Of a DNA stretch of 64,000 nucleotides, positions 1 to 12,065 are shown one piece after another. The stretch's first letter is position 1; every line of letters begins with the position of its first letter. Origin of the DNA: Przewalskia tangutica. Its lineage: Eukaryota > Streptophyta > Magnoliopsida > Solanales > Solanaceae. A model generated the notes under the pieces. It was not told the origin of the DNA, searched no databases, and worked only from the letters and a program-made list of their open reading frames with translations. Where the stretch lies: the NCBI GenBank assembly GCA_029844215.1, contig CM056720.1:32357711-32421710 (forward strand). Reading direction: 5' to 3'. A program made the translations under genes and the position numbers.

Positions 1-195
1 CCTCGACAAAGGTCAACATAAACATAAATCTTTACTCAAGATGACTCGCATCTAAGGTCTCTACGTATAAAACTCTAAGGCTCACAATATCTAGGTACTC
101 AACCTTACCCTTTACTAACTGTGCCTTTAAATCACAATTTTAACATAATGCTATCTCAACATAATACTTAGCACATCATCATATTATCAACGATA
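1..195 (-). other. E1 internal region downstream of gag
   Basis: Non-coding AT-rich stretch matching the segment between the gag stop and the polypurine tract in the other copies (for example the reverse of 48535-48780 in E7). No reading frame recognised. Confidence 0.6.
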
Positions 196-1434
196 CTAGT
201 CTTTAGAGGTAAGAATATACCAGATCAACCGCTTCATTTTCCTTCGCCGCCTAACCATAATCCTCGCAGGCGCATAGCTATAAGGCGATGAACTCGCCAT
301 CGACCTTGAGTCGAGCCATTCGCTCGCATCCTTCCTATTAGGATGCCACATACGGCCCTCGACGGCCGAGGAAAACAAGCACCGCAAGAAAGACGACATT
401 CTCGACGACGCTCGCCACATCGCGCACACCGAGGAAACATGAATCCTACCGCTGTAACCCATGTATACCGCGGAACTAAGCCCTCGAGCCCCGATCAGCC
501 CCAATACCGAACGCCCCTCAAGATCGCGGAGGACCACTGCACCGCGGAGGTACATAACTAGTTCGCCGAGGCGCCCGCCAAAGTTACCAAAGGACCTCGC
601 TGCTCGCCTCTTCGCCGATCCTGGCCATTCCGCCGACCTTCTCCGCCTCACATCCAAGTGCATGAGCTTGCATACGGCATGTCCATGCCCGGCCAAGAGC
701 TACACCCGCATGCTTCGCTAAGTAATCATCTAGCCCGCGACGTAGCGTGTACTGGCCTCCATATCGCCATTACATCGGGACATACCGAAGCAATGAGTCG
801 AACTCCACATCAGACTTCTAACCGCCCGCCCGCCCCGCCTCAACGCTAAAAATTGCTGCCCGAGCCTCCTCATCCGCGGGCAAGAAATGTGCAAGAAAAG
901 CCCTTGAGAACTCGGGCCCCATACGGCCGGAAGTGCATGCTCTCCCGACAGCTCCCACGATCAAACCCGATCGCAGATTCGCAATGACGCGAACCCAATA
1001 CCACCGACTCGCTCGAGGCTCGATCAATCTCACGATCCATTGTAGCTGCTTGATAAACTCCCGAGGTCATCCTCGCCGATCCATGTAACACCGCGGCTAC
1101 AACTCGTGAAGTCCCGTAGTCTCAAACCGTCGCCGGGGTGAACTACGGTGCTACTCGATCGAATCGCCAGATTCCAAATTATCCTCATATCTCGCCACGA
1201 CTCGCCAGAATCGCCATCTCCTTGTACTTATCTCATCCGCCAGTCGGGACTGGAGGCTCAGTATCAGAGTCTCGCAGCCATCGCTGTGGTTTCAACTCGC
1301 CGGCACGGGCGGGCTGCAAAACTCGCCGTCAAGCACTATTCGTAACGATCGGGCCTTCGCCCAGAATCCTCGTGTTTACTCGCAGCTTCCTCGCCGCTTT
1401 GCCCTTCTCGGGCCCAAGGTTTTACGCGAGGCAT
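196..1434 (-). pseudogene. gag: E1 gag (Ty3/gypsy capsid-nucleocapsid), frame-broken
   Basis: Gag would form the virus-like particle and bind the element RNA. I place the start at the ATG at 1434 because the same MPPR/MPR-type start follows the leader in the other copies. Read on the minus strand, a DDPREFI-like motif (about 1040-1080) leads into a readable core at 818-1033 with FSRAFLAHFLPADE, typical of the retrotransposon gag domain. The C-terminal part reads 196-696 and keeps an ASEWLDSRSMASSSPYSY stretch, but the zinc knuckle is degenerate (the CLF start remains, later Cys and His are lost). At least three frame changes are needed to join the parts. They may be sequencing errors rather than true mutations. 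No pol follows; the downstream side runs off the window. Confidence 0.75.
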
Positions 1435-1614
1435 AATCGTAAAGGAAAGGAATACGCCGAGGGTCCAACTTATCACACGGCCAAGGCACGATCTCAAATG
1501 AGAAGAATGGAAACTAATCCTAAATGTCCTATAGCCTCTCGACATAGATGGTGCATAACACACCGATAATCAAGACTCTACTAGACACGGTTCAGACACT
1601 TTCCGAGGATTAAT

Positions 1615-1626
1615 CGCTCGATACCA
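1615..1626 (-). other. E1 primer binding site (initiator tRNA-Met)
   Basis: On the minus strand it reads TGGTATCGAGCG, three bases downstream of the LTR end. The canonical initiator tRNA-Met site is TGGTATCAGAGC. The missing A is in the same place in several other copies here. Confidence 0.8.
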
Positions 1627-2225
1627 CTTTGTCACGACCAACCCGGCCCGTGAGTGGCGCCTACCCTGCACCCTAGTGATACAACATCGTAGAAAATCAG
1701 CGAAATAAAACATAAACATGTAACAAGAGATTTGATAAATAAACAAAGCTAACAAAAACAGCTTCTTCAGATATATACATAAAAATCCGAACAAAGCATC
1801 CCCATTTACAACCCGCCCACAACAAGATTTGCTGCACTTAAGAAAGTGACAACAACTATGACGGACAGGCCCCGCCATACCTCGAATGTACAAGAACTTA
1901 CAGCACTGTGGTAACATACCAAAAGATAAGCCTCCAAAGAAACGAGGCTTCCCAATACGCCGAATCGTGATCCTATGAGCGAGATCCACAACCAATGTAC
2001 TCTACCGCAGATGAACGCAGCCTCAAGGAGGTCAATACAACAGTACTAAGTATGTGAAATCAGAAAATATCAGAAATGAAATCATAATAGTCTATATAAA
2101 GCAGAGACATGTATGATAACCAAACTACGCTCACAACATAAAAGCAGCCATGTCAAGTCGTGACTCACGCCTCAAGTCATCCTCACGCCCGTGGAACTCC
2201 TTCCTCACCGCCAGCCTAGGTACAA

Positions 2226-2462
2226 ATCGTGGTGGAATACGTGGTTCCGCCATCCTACGGGACTCAGAAAGAATCATGTAGAACACGTGTCCCACCCATC
2301 TCATGGGACTCTGAAGAATCGTGGAATACGTGTCCCGCCCATCCCACGGGACTCAAGTTAATCGATGAAATACGATCCCGCCCATCTCATGGGACTCGTG
2401 AAGAATCGATGAAATACGTGTCCCTACCCATCTCACGGACTCTGGAAAATCGATGAAATACA
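2226..2462 (-). repeat. E1 LTR tandem cassette, 45-48 base units
   Basis: About five imperfect units, each with CCCATCTCATGGGACTC and ATCGATGAAATACGTGTCC. In reverse complement it is the same unit as the E7 arrays. Confidence 0.85.
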
Positions 2463-3265
2463 ACACTTGCACAAAGAAAGGCTATCACCACAAGCATAGG
2501 CAAGATACACACAACTCAAGGTTATTTTATGCCAAAGTCCAGGTTCTGACCCCAAAGTATTACGTACGTTAAATTCTTTTTAAAAGATTCATTTCTTTTA
2601 TAAAGGTCACCCGATACCCGTAGTATTAAAATAGAGTGACTCACATTTTTAGGTAAACCAAAACACTTTCCTTTTCAACATCAAGTAACAACATTCTTTT
2701 ACATAAGTTCAAGTTTGCCTAATTTCAAGTACTTAAGCCTCTTATTTTAGAAAGGTTTCGTAGTTCATAGTCTTAATCACTTAAGAATATAATTCTCTTT
2801 TAAACAATTTGAGAAACATATGCCTTATATGTGAGTAGGTTATTCTTGTTCAAAATCAATCTTATTAAAGCAACCATGATCTAGGAAATGTAATTTCATT
2901 TTGTCTCATCTTAGCTTCTATGCAGATGGAGGTTTCTACTGGTTTTAATAATACTTAATTAGTCAAAACATTTCCCTTTATTAACGCTCAGAGTGGTTTG
3001 TTTGCACTCATTCCGATTTCAAATCAAGAAACATTATTCCTTTTAAAAACCAAGCACTCATTACTCACGAATGAGGTTTCATACAAAGTTCATATTAATT
3101 CATTTAAGTCAAGTCTCTTCTCTTTTAAGATCAAGTCTCTTAACTTCAAAAATTAATAAACCATTCTTTTTATCTCTCTTAAGTCGTTATACCTAACTTC
3201 CCATAAAGCTAGTATAACTCTTAAGCTTTTAAAACCAAGCATTACTCTTCTTTCAAACATGTTTC

Positions 3266-3480
3266 TTTCTTTTGAAATACTTCAAGATTCTTATTATTCA
3301 GGCTTAAGTCAAAAGACATTGCCAGAAACCTACATTCGCTAACACACGACGCTCACCGCACTATATATATATTCTTTTAAAATACTTCCAGATTCTTATT
3401 ATTCGTGCTTAAGTCAAAAGACATTGCAGACAACTACGCTCGCTAACACACATACGCTCACCGTACTATATATATATATT
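3266..3480. repeat. 105-base tandem duplication inside E1 LTR
   Basis: Two copies, with AATACTTC(A/C)AGATTC at 3276 and 3381, each holding a CTTAAGTCAAAAGACATTGC motif and ending in a TATATATA run. The other LTRs have that motif only further along, near the conserved palindrome. Confidence 0.8.
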
Positions 3481-4334
3481 CTTTAAAATATCATGCTCAA
3501 GAGGATAGAAGAATCACATACCTCGCGACGATTATCGACTATTAGCAAAACGCCCACGCTTATAACCCTACTAGCCTTGTCCACCTTTTTAAGAAGACAC
3601 GCTACTGCAGTAACATTCAACCTATAAAGGTTATACCACTATCAAAGTCTAGACTACTCAGAGAATATTCTAAGCAAGAGGTTCTCTATTCTACGGAAAA
3701 TCGGGCAGACTTCCCTACCCGTTAAGCTACACAAGTTCATCAGAAATACAAATCCCATGTAAGATACCAATCTTCTTCTTTAATATTCTTCCGATGTGAT
3801 CTCGCTTAATTCCCTTCAGAATATCCTTCTATGAATCTTATATTCATTTCTATACTACAAGATGTAATTCCCAATTACAATATAAAGACAAGAGTATTTA
3901 CCTCGATAAGCCCAAAATTATCCAAGTTTAAAGTCGATCCCGAGCAAGGTTTAGCTCCTACTCCAGGCGCTCCAACTCCGCTCCAAACAACCCTTAGAAG
4001 TTCTAACCAACTTCTACGTAAATACTTCAACCAACTATGAAGATTTCCTTAGGGTTTCGCTTAGTGGCTAAAGGAAAGTATAGTAGTATTTTCCTGCCAG
4101 ATAGAGTGTACTGAAATACTACAAAGGTTTTGGGCTAGAGTATTTTGGCATTACAACAATACTTGGAGAAGTATTTCAACCAAGTGTGGGTAGTATTTCG
4201 ACTAGAACAACTAGAGTGGGTATTTTCGCCAAGGGCCTCTCAAAGGAGGGGACTTGACGAAACTACACTGCGAGGAGAGGGATTTTTAGACTTGAAATGT
4301 CTATGTGGATGAAGAAGTTCATCAACTAAGGGGG

Positions 4335-4342
4335 TATTTATA
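4335..4342 (-). promoter_or_regulatory. E1 LTR TATA box
   Basis: TATAAATA on the minus strand. It lies in the block that carries the same box in E2-E7 and E9, and it precedes the sequence repeated as R in the element RNA. Confidence 0.7.
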
Positions 4343-4725
4343 GGCCAACCAATGGCCAAGATTAAGACAAGTGGTAGGCAAGTGTAAGGTTAAGATTTGG
4401 ACAAGCGTGGGTCCCACCTATCAATCTACCACACAAATATCCTACCTAATCCTCGACCAAGGAAAAGGCAAGAAAAACGCCCCAAGTTTCGTCCATACGA
4501 GGTGACACTTGTCACCCTCTCGTTGGTCAAAAATATTTCGCCTCTAAAAATCCGCAAAAATAATAAATGATATAGCCGAATTTTCCTTCGCAAAGTTTGT
4601 AAACGCTTCGCCGAAAACGACTCTTTTCGCTAGTTGTGCACAAATTTCGCCACTTTGCCCACTTAAGGCTTAAACTTTTATACGTACGCCCTCACGTACA
4701 TACTCAGGAAATACGGGGTATAACA

Positions 4726-5040
4726 TCTTCATCGGTGCAGACATGTCCATGTAACAACAATAACAATATATCGGGTAATCAACCCTGCCGCATGGCCACA
4801 TGCCCCCGGAATTCTTCATCGGTGCAGACATGTCCATGTAACAACAATAACAATATATCGGGTGATTAACCCGCCGCATGGCCGCATGCCCGCATGCCCC
4901 CGGAATTCTTCATCGGTGCAGACATGTCCATGAAACAACAATAACAATATACCGGGTGATTAACCTGCCGCATGGCCACATGCCCTGAATTCTTCATCTG
5001 CGTATATGTCCATGTAACAACAATAACAATATACCGCCCT
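4726..5040 (-). repeat. E6a tandem cassette, about 80-base units
   Basis: Four units with GTGCAGACATGTCCATG, a run of AACAACAATAACAATATA and CCGCATGGCCACATGCCC. This is the same cassette type as E3, E4 and E5. E1 is inserted in it. Confidence 0.85.
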
Positions 5041-5796
5041 CCATCGAGAGACGCCAGAGCATAGGAATACAACTTTTACACAACAAGGCTATCACAAGCA
5101 AGCACAAGCAAATTATCATACTTCAATTCTCTTACAAATATCCATTCTTTCACAAGAAGTCACCCGATACCAACACTGTAGTATCCAAAATGCAGTAACT
5201 ATTATTTTAAGTAAACCAAAATAATTTCCTTTTAAAGACAAGTAACAACCTTCTTTTCCAAAAGTTCAAGTTTGCCTAATTTCAAATACTAAGTCTCTTA
5301 TTTTCAAAGGTTTCAAGTTCATAGTCTTAATCACTTAATAACATAATTCTCTTTAAAACAATTTGAGTAACATATGTCTTATGTGAGTAGGTTATTCTTG
5401 TTTATAACAATCTTATTAAAGCAACATGATCTAGAAAATGTAATACAATTTTGTCTTATCTTAGCTTCTATGCAGATGGAGGTTTCTACCGGTTTTAATA
5501 ATAATTAATTAGTCAATACATTTTCCTTTATTAACGCTGCAGTGGTTTGTTCGATACTTGTCCTCATTTCCGAAATCAATATAACATTATTCCTTTTAAA
5601 ACCCAATTACCCATTTCTCATTAAAGCGGTTTCACAAATTTTTAACACAACCCAAGTCCTTATTATTTCACATCAAGTCTTTTATATTTTAAAAACCACA
5701 AACCATTTATTTGCCCACATAAAGTTGTTATAACAAACTTTTCATAAAGCCGTTATAACACTTTATGTTTTAAACCAACCAAATTCATTTAACACA
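4726..5796 (-). repeat. E6a LTR fragment, left part
   Basis: Older minus-oriented LTR sequence between insertions E1 and E2. It starts inside its tandem cassette, continues through the CTATCACAAGCAAGCACAAG minisatellite and the AT-rich body, and stops at AACACA. It resumes at 41881 with ACATGTACG, the expected next bases. The part left of 4726 is beyond E1, outside the window. No gene. Confidence 0.8.
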
Positions 5797-7617
5797 TGTC
5801 ACGCACTAACCTGCCCGTGGATCGTGCCTTACCCCGCACCCTAGTGATACAACATCGAGAAAATCATGAAATAAAAACATGAACATGAATTAAGAGAAAA
5901 GATAAATAAACAAAGCAACCAAAAACAGCTTGCCTTCATCATATATACATAAATACCCAACAATTATCCTTTTTACAAACCCCGCCACAACAAGCATGCA
6001 CTTAAGATTTTTACAACCTATGACGACAGTGGCCCGCCATACCCCGAATGTATAAGAATCTACTGCATCAGTGGTAACATACCAAAAGATAAGCCTCCAA
6101 GGAACGGAGCTTCCCAACACGCCAAATGTGATCCTATAAGTGGATCGATACGATGTACCTTTTACTCATGCAGATTTAACGCACTTCAAGGAGGTCAAGA
6201 TAACAGTACCAAGTATGTGAAATCAGAAATATCAGAATGAAATCATAATAGTCTATAAAGCAGAGAGACATGTATGATAACCAAACTACGCTCACAACAT
6301 AAGAGCAATATGTCAAGTCGTGACTCACGCCTAAAAGTCATCCTCACGCCCTGGAACTCCTTCCTCACCGTCAGCCTAGGTACAAATCATGTGATACGAT
6401 AATGTGTCTCGCCCATCTTATGGACCCAATAGAAACGTGTGGAATATATCTGCTCATCCACGAACCCAGAGTCGAGTGAAATACATTCTGATGAACCCAG
6501 AGTCGAGTGAAATACATTCTGATGAACCCAGAGTCAAGTGAAATACATTCTGATGAACCGGTAATCAGTGAAATACATTCTGATGAACCTAATCGTGTGA
6601 AATACATTCTGATGAACCTAATCAGTGAAATACATTCCTGATGAACCAGAATCGTGTGAAATACATTCTGATGAACCTGTGAATCAAGTGAAATACATTC
6701 CCGGATGAACCGGTAGTCGAGTAGAACACAGTACTTGCACAACAAGGCTATCACACGTAATATGGTCAAGTTTCATAACAACAAGCATAAGCAAGTTACA
6801 CCCAACTCAAGGTACTTTCATTTTATGTCAAAGTCCGGATTTTTAACCTTAAAGTACTACGTCCGATAAATTCCTTTAAGATCCATTTCTTTTACAAAGG
6901 TCACCCGATACCGTAGTATAAAATTAGAGTGATTAACATTGTTAAGTAAACCAAAATGCTTTCCTTTGTAAAATCAAGTAACAACCTTATTTTCCAAACG
7001 CTCAAGTTTGCCTAATTTCAAATGCTCAAGTTTCTCATTTTAGAAAAGGTTTCGTAGTTCATAGTTTTAAATCCTTTAAAACATAATTCTCCTTTAAACG
7101 CTTTGAGAAACCTATGTCTTATGTGAGTAGGTTATTCTTGTTTATAATCAATCTTATTAAGCACCATGATCTAGAAATGTCATTTTGTCTCATCTTAGCT
7201 TCTATGCATGGAAGTTTCTACGGTTCTAATAATACTTAGTTATTCATTACATTTCTTTATTAACGCCGCAGTGGTTTATTGATACACATTCCGATTTCCA
7301 AATCAAGAAACGTTATTCCTTTTAAAACCAAGTACTCATTACTCACGAACGAGGTTTCACACAAAACCATATTAATTCATTTGCTAAGTCTCTATTTATA
7401 AGATCCAATCTCTTAACTTTTGAAATTAATAAACCATTCATTTTACCACTTAAGACGTTATACCTAACTTCCCATAAAGCTAGTATAACACTTATTGTTT
7501 TAAAACAACCAAATATAGTTAACACGACGCCTACCGCATTTACATAGCTCACACATATCATGCTAGAAAAGATAGGAAGAGGTTCACATACCGCGACGAC
7601 ATCGACTAATAGCAAAA
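5797..7617 (-). repeat. E2 3' LTR, first piece
   Basis: Starts TGTCACGCAC and runs through the conserved tail, the 31-base cassette and the AT-rich body to ...CTAATAGCAAAA, where E3 is inserted. It continues at 25987. Confidence 0.88.
6456..6730 (-). repeat. E2 LTR tandem cassette, 31-base units (3' LTR copy)
   Basis: About nine contiguous units with GAAATACATTCTGATGAAC at 6478, 6509, 6540 and onward. The units touch each other without unique spacers. Confidence 0.92.
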
Positions 7618-8626
7618 TCACACACCCAAATTGGCCCGTGGATCGTGCCTTACCCCTGCACCCTAGTGATACAACATCGAGAAAACCAATGGAAATAAAA
7701 ACTTAGACATGCAACAATAGTTATAATAATAAACAAAGCAACCAAAACAAATGCCTTCAAGATATACATAAAACTCAATGCTTTAATCCTTTTACAACCC
7801 CGCCCACAACAAGATTACATGCACTTAAGATTTACAACGACTATGACGGACAGGCCCCGCCATACCTCAATGTACAAGAACCTACAACTCGTGGAAACAC
7901 ATACCAAAAGATAAGCCTCCGAGAAACGGAGCTTCCTAATACGAATCAGGATCCTATGAGCGAGATCCGCGATCGATGTACCTCTACCGCAGATGAACGC
8001 AGCCTCGGGCGAGGTCGCATAACAGTACCAAGCATGTGAAATCAGAATATCGCAGCTTAAATCATAACACTATATAAAGCAGAGACATGTATGATAACCA
8101 AAGTACAAAGACGCAACATAAAAGTAGCCAAGTCGTGACTCACGCCTCAAAGTCACCACTCAAAATATAACTACGGGTCTCACGCCCACCACATCCATCA
8201 TGTTCGCATCACGCCACATGCCCCGGACATCGTGACGGTAGACATGTCCATGATGCAACAATAATAACAAGGCCGCACGGCCACATGCCCCTAATATCAG
8301 ACGGCAGATATGCCCATGTAACCTTAATAACAATATATCATGGTCAACTCGCCGCATGGCCACATGCCCCGATATCGTGACGGTAGACACGCCCATGTTG
8401 CGAATAACCATATATCGGTAATCAACCCGCCGCATGCCCCTAATCGCAGACGGCAGATACATGCCCACGTGACATCAACAACAAGACAAGAATCAAAATG
8501 GAAACATACCCGTGGAATTCTCCATCACCGCCAAAGACGTCCAAGTAAGTTCTCAACAAGTCAACCGGCCCTCTATCGAGAGACGCGGTAACACAGAAAT
8601 ACCACACTTGCACAACAAAGGCTATC
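7618..8626 (-). repeat. E3 3' LTR, first piece
   Basis: The start reads TCACACACCC where the 5' LTR reads TGTCACACCCC. Holds the conserved tail and the cassette (about 8205-8475) and ends at CTATC, the E4 insertion point. Confidence 0.85.
8205..8475 (-). repeat. E3 LTR tandem cassette (3' LTR copy)
   Basis: Four units of 65-80 bases with GACGGTAGACATGTCCATG and CCGCATGGCCACATGCCC. It matches the 5' LTR copy at 22855-23125. Confidence 0.85.
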
Positions 8627-8835
8627 TGTTATACCCCGTATTTTTCAGAGTATGTACGTGAGGACGTACGTAGAAAATTTGAGCCTTAAGTTAGGCAAGT
8701 TTCGAAATTTGTACACAACACCCGACAGAGTCGCTTTTCGACTAAACGCTTTCCACAGCTTTTGTTGGGAAAATTCGCTATGTCATTTATAATTTTTATG
8801 GATTTTTCCGAGAGATTAAACATTTTGGACTAACG

Positions 8836-8857
8836 GAGGGTGACATGTGTCACCCTC
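8836..8857. promoter_or_regulatory. LTR palindrome with ACACGTGT-like core
   Basis: Near-perfect inverted repeat of the GGGTGACACGTGTCACCC type, about 200 bases before the TATA box. It recurs at the same place in every LTR that spans the region. The core resembles plant G-box/ABRE sites, so bZIP or bHLH binding is possible; this is inference. Confidence 0.55.
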
Positions 8858-9051
8858 ACATTGGAAGCAAAGGGACGGCGAAATGGCCATTCTTGGCACG
8901 TTTTTGTTGCCCAATTTTGGTCAAGGGTTAGGTAGGATATTTTTGTGTAGTTGATGAGCAAGTGGGACCCACAAACACATGGCTTGATCTTGACCTTACA
9001 CTTGCTATACACTTGGAAGAATCTTGGCCATTGGTTGGTCATTTCTTCACC

Positions 9052-9059
9052 TATAAATA
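9052..9059 (+). promoter_or_regulatory. E4 5' LTR TATA box
   Basis: TATAAATA, with GATGAACTTCTTCATC about 20 bases after it as the likely transcription start area. The 3' LTR copy is at 14565-14572. If used, about 3 kb of LTR lies between the transcript start and gag. Confidence 0.7.
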
Positions 9060-9530
9060 CCCTCCATGTTGATGAACTTCTTCATCCAAAATTGTTCTAA
9101 GTGTTAAAAATCTCCTCCCTCAACCTTGAAATCGCCCAACACCCTCCCTTGGTTAAGGCCTTGGCCGAGAGCCTCCTCCCCTCATGTGGTGTCCAGCCAT
9201 GGCATCCCCTAGCCTAGTTGTTTTCGTGATAATACCCTTGTCAGGTATAGAAATACTCTCCTAGTATTGTTGTAATGTCCAAATACCTTGGCCCAAATAC
9301 CTTGTAGTATTCCCAAGGTTACACTTATACAAAAGCCCGTAAAATACGATTATACTTCCTTTAGCCACAAAAACGAAACCCTAAGGAAATCTTCACCTGT
9401 TGAAGTTGTAAGTAGTTGGTTAGAACTTCTAAGGGTTGTTTGGAGCGCTGAGTAGAGCTGCGCTGCTCGTGATCGACTTTATACTTGGATAATTTTGGGC
9501 TTATCGAGGTAAACACTATCATTCTTCTAT

Positions 9531-9547
9531 TGTAATTGGAAATTACA
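9531..9547. repeat. Conserved 17-base palindrome after a GAG|GTAA site
   Basis: TGTAATTGGAAATTACA, 21 bases after the CGAG|GTAAAC site (GT at 9509-9510). The same pair occurs in nearly every LTR here (for example 24730-24746 and 44869-44885). Function unknown; see findings. Confidence 0.6.
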
Positions 9548-11204
9548 TATGTTGAATATATAGTTGTTGTATACTATATATAGAACTGAACTTAGTATTG
9601 TGGCAATGTCTTTCGACTTAAGCCCAAGAATAAAGAATTGAACAAGAATCACATGTAGGATAATAAAGAGAAGAATCGAATCAGAATTACCTAGGTCAGA
9701 CATGAGACTTATGTAGCATTACCGTAGTAGAATTGTACGCCCGTTAGACGTGTTAACCCCTCGTTGGCTTCGTAGCCAATTTCGATAAAGGAGGAGATTT
9801 ACGCTGCATGTGGGAGGTGCCGAATTTTCTCTCAGAGAAAGATAGAAACTTGTGTTTGGGGTTAATAGACGCTTGTGACCTTTATAGAAAGTACTAAGAG
9901 TAGCGATTCTACTCGAGAGGAAAGGGCTAGTGCGTTGTAGTACTTGGAGCTTTTTGCTTATTGTCGATAATCGCCGCGAGGTATGTGAACCTCTTCCTAT
10001 CTCTTCTAGCATGATATGTGTGAACTATGTAGTACGTAGACGATACGTGTTAATCGTGTTTGATTGTTTTAAACATAAAGTGTTATAACGGCACGGGAAG
10101 TCGTTATAATAAATTTTATGTAGGTAAGAAAATACTTTGTGGTTTTAAAAGGTAATCATGTGAATTATAAATGGCTAGTTATAATAAAGAACTTAATGTA
10201 TTTCAAAAGATTTATAAATCGCTTTGGAATGAGAGTAACACTTGGTTTTAAAAGGTTTTAAAAAGAGTTATACTAGCTTTACGGGAGTTAGGTATAATGT
10301 CTTAAGAGAGGTAAAGAAAATGGTTTATCGATGTTAGAAGTTAAGAGACTTGATCTTATAAGATAAGAGACTTAACTTATTTGTTTTAATGTGAATGTTT
10401 GTGTGAAACCTCATTCGTGAGTAATGAGTACTTGGTTTTATTTAAAGGATAATGTTTTATCGATTTCGAAATCGTAACGTATCGACGCACCACCGCAAAT
10501 GCTAATAAAGGAAAATGTATCAATAATGATGAATTGTATTAAAACCAAGAGAAACCTTCATCCGCATAGAAACTAAGATTAGACAAAATGATATACATTT
10601 TCTAGATCATGGTCATTGAATAAGAATGTTGTAAACAAGAATAACCTACTCTCACGTGAGACATATATTACTCAATTGTTCTAAAAAGGAATCAAGTGAT
10701 TAAGTTGGAAACTATGAAACCATTTGAAAATGAGAAGTTTCGAGTAATCAAACTAGGCAACCGAACTTAGGAAAAGAATGTTGTTACTTGATTTTGAAAA
10801 GTGAACGGTTGGTCATTCTAATACTACTGTATCGGGTGACTTTTATAAAAGTAATGGATCTCTTTAAAAGAACTTAACGTATGTAGTACTGGGGTTAAAA
10901 CCCGACTTTGGCATAAAATGAAAGTACTTTGAGTTTTGTGAAACTTGCCTTTACTTGTTATTGTGAAACTTGCCTTTCACGTTGTCATGGAAACTTGCCT
11001 TTGCTTGTTGTGAAACTTGCTTATGCTTGTTGTTGTGAAACTTGCCTATGCTTGTGATGATAGCCTTTGTTGTGCAAGCGTGGTATTTCGTGTTACCGCC
11101 TCGATAGAGGGCCATTGACTTGTCGAGAACTTACTCGACGCGGCCGGGCGATGGAGAATTCCACGTATGTTTCATTTTGATTACCGTCTTGTTGCTGATG
11201 TCAC

Positions 11205-11480
11205 ATGGACATGTCTACACCGACGCAGATTCCGGCACGCGCCACGCGCCGGTTGATTACCCGATATATGGTTATTACCGCAACATGGACGGTCTACACC
11301 GGCGCAGATTCCGGCATGTGGCTACGCGCGTGGTCGACCACCCAAAGATATCGTTATCGAGGTTATACGGGCATGTCTACACCGGCGCAGATTCGGTACG
11401 CGCCACGCGCCTTGTTATTATTGTTGCATCATGGACATGTCTACACCGATGCAAGATTCCGGCACGCGCCATGCGAACAT
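11205..11480 (+). repeat. E4 LTR tandem cassette (5' LTR copy)
   Basis: Four units of 64-83 bases, each with TCTACACCG(A/G)(C/T)GCAGATTCCGG (starts near 11214, 11293, 11376, 11440). The 3' LTR copy is at about 16700-16965. Confidence 0.88.
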
Positions 11481-12052
11481 GACGACGGATGTGCGAGACC
11501 CATAGTTATATTTGAGTGGTGACTTGAGGCGAGTCCCCGACTGATCGCTTTATGTCGTGCATCGTATTTTGGTTATCATACATGTCTCCCGCTTTTTAAG
11601 CTATTATGATTTCATTTACGATTTGACGCTTCACATACTGCAATTGGCCAGATCGACTCTCCTTCGGGGCCGCTCATGCCGCAGTAGAGGTACATCGGCC
11701 GTGGATCCCCGCCTTAGGATCTCATTTCAAATGGTTGAAAGCCCGCTCCTTTCTGAGGCTTATCTTTGGTATATTTCCGAGTTGTAGGTTCTGTACATTC
11801 TGTGGTATGGCGGCCCCGTCCCGCCATAGTTGTTGTAAATCTTAGAGGTCTGTGAGTAATCGTTGCAAGTGTGGTTTGTAAAAGGATAACTGCGTTTTTA
11901 TGTATATTCCAAGGCAACTGCTTTGGTTGGCCTGCTTATTTATTATATCTCTTGTTTCATGACTCGTGTTTTATTTTCCGCCGTTTTCTCGATGTTGTAT
12001 CACTAGTGGTGCCCGGTAAGGCACTACCACGCCCGATTCGGGCGTGACAAAG

Positions 12053-12065
12053 TGGTATCGTGAGC
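12053..12065 (+). other. E4 primer binding site (initiator tRNA-Met)
   Basis: TGGTATCGTGAGC, three bases after the LTR end. It matches TGGTATCAGAGC apart from a disturbed A position. Confidence 0.85.

Larger units (their letters stand above)
1..4725 (-). mobile_element. E1: gag-only LTR retrotransposon, truncated by window edge
   Basis: Minus-strand element seen as its internal region (1-1629), primer site and 5' LTR (1630-4725). The 3' LTR lies left of the window. The right end, GGTATAACA, is followed by TCTTC (4726-4730), which would be one copy of the target duplication; the other copy is not visible. The element sits inside the tandem array of LTR fragment E6a: the E6a array begins directly at 4726. 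Its own tandem cassette is the same type as in E7. Confidence 0.85.
1630..4725 (-). repeat. E1 5' LTR (3.1 kb)
   Basis: Begins TGTCACGACC and ends GTATAACA on the plus strand, giving TG...CA termini. Contains the conserved tail (1630-2220), a 45-48 base tandem cassette (2226-2462), AT-rich middle, a local 105-base duplication (about 3266-3480), the AG|GTAA site and palindrome (around 3860-3905), and a TATA box at 4335-4342. There is no gene in it. Confidence 0.9.
8627..12049 (+). repeat. E4 5' LTR
   Basis: In order: palindrome around ACATGTGT (8836-8857), TATA box (9052-9059), AG|GTAA site (9508-9511), 17-base palindrome (9531-9547), AT-rich body, GAAACTTGCC minisatellite (about 10930-11070), tandem cassette (11205-11480), conserved tail. 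No gene. Confidence 0.94.

Noticed and set aside
6456..6730. CRISPR-like regular repeats
   Set aside because: The 31-base units are contiguous, without unique spacers, and lie in a plant LTR. It is a minisatellite.
6371..6769. 132-codon frame with repeated ECISL and RMYFTRL peptides
   Set aside because: It is the translation of the 31-base tandem cassette of the E2 LTR; no start context, no homologous frame in the partner LTR.
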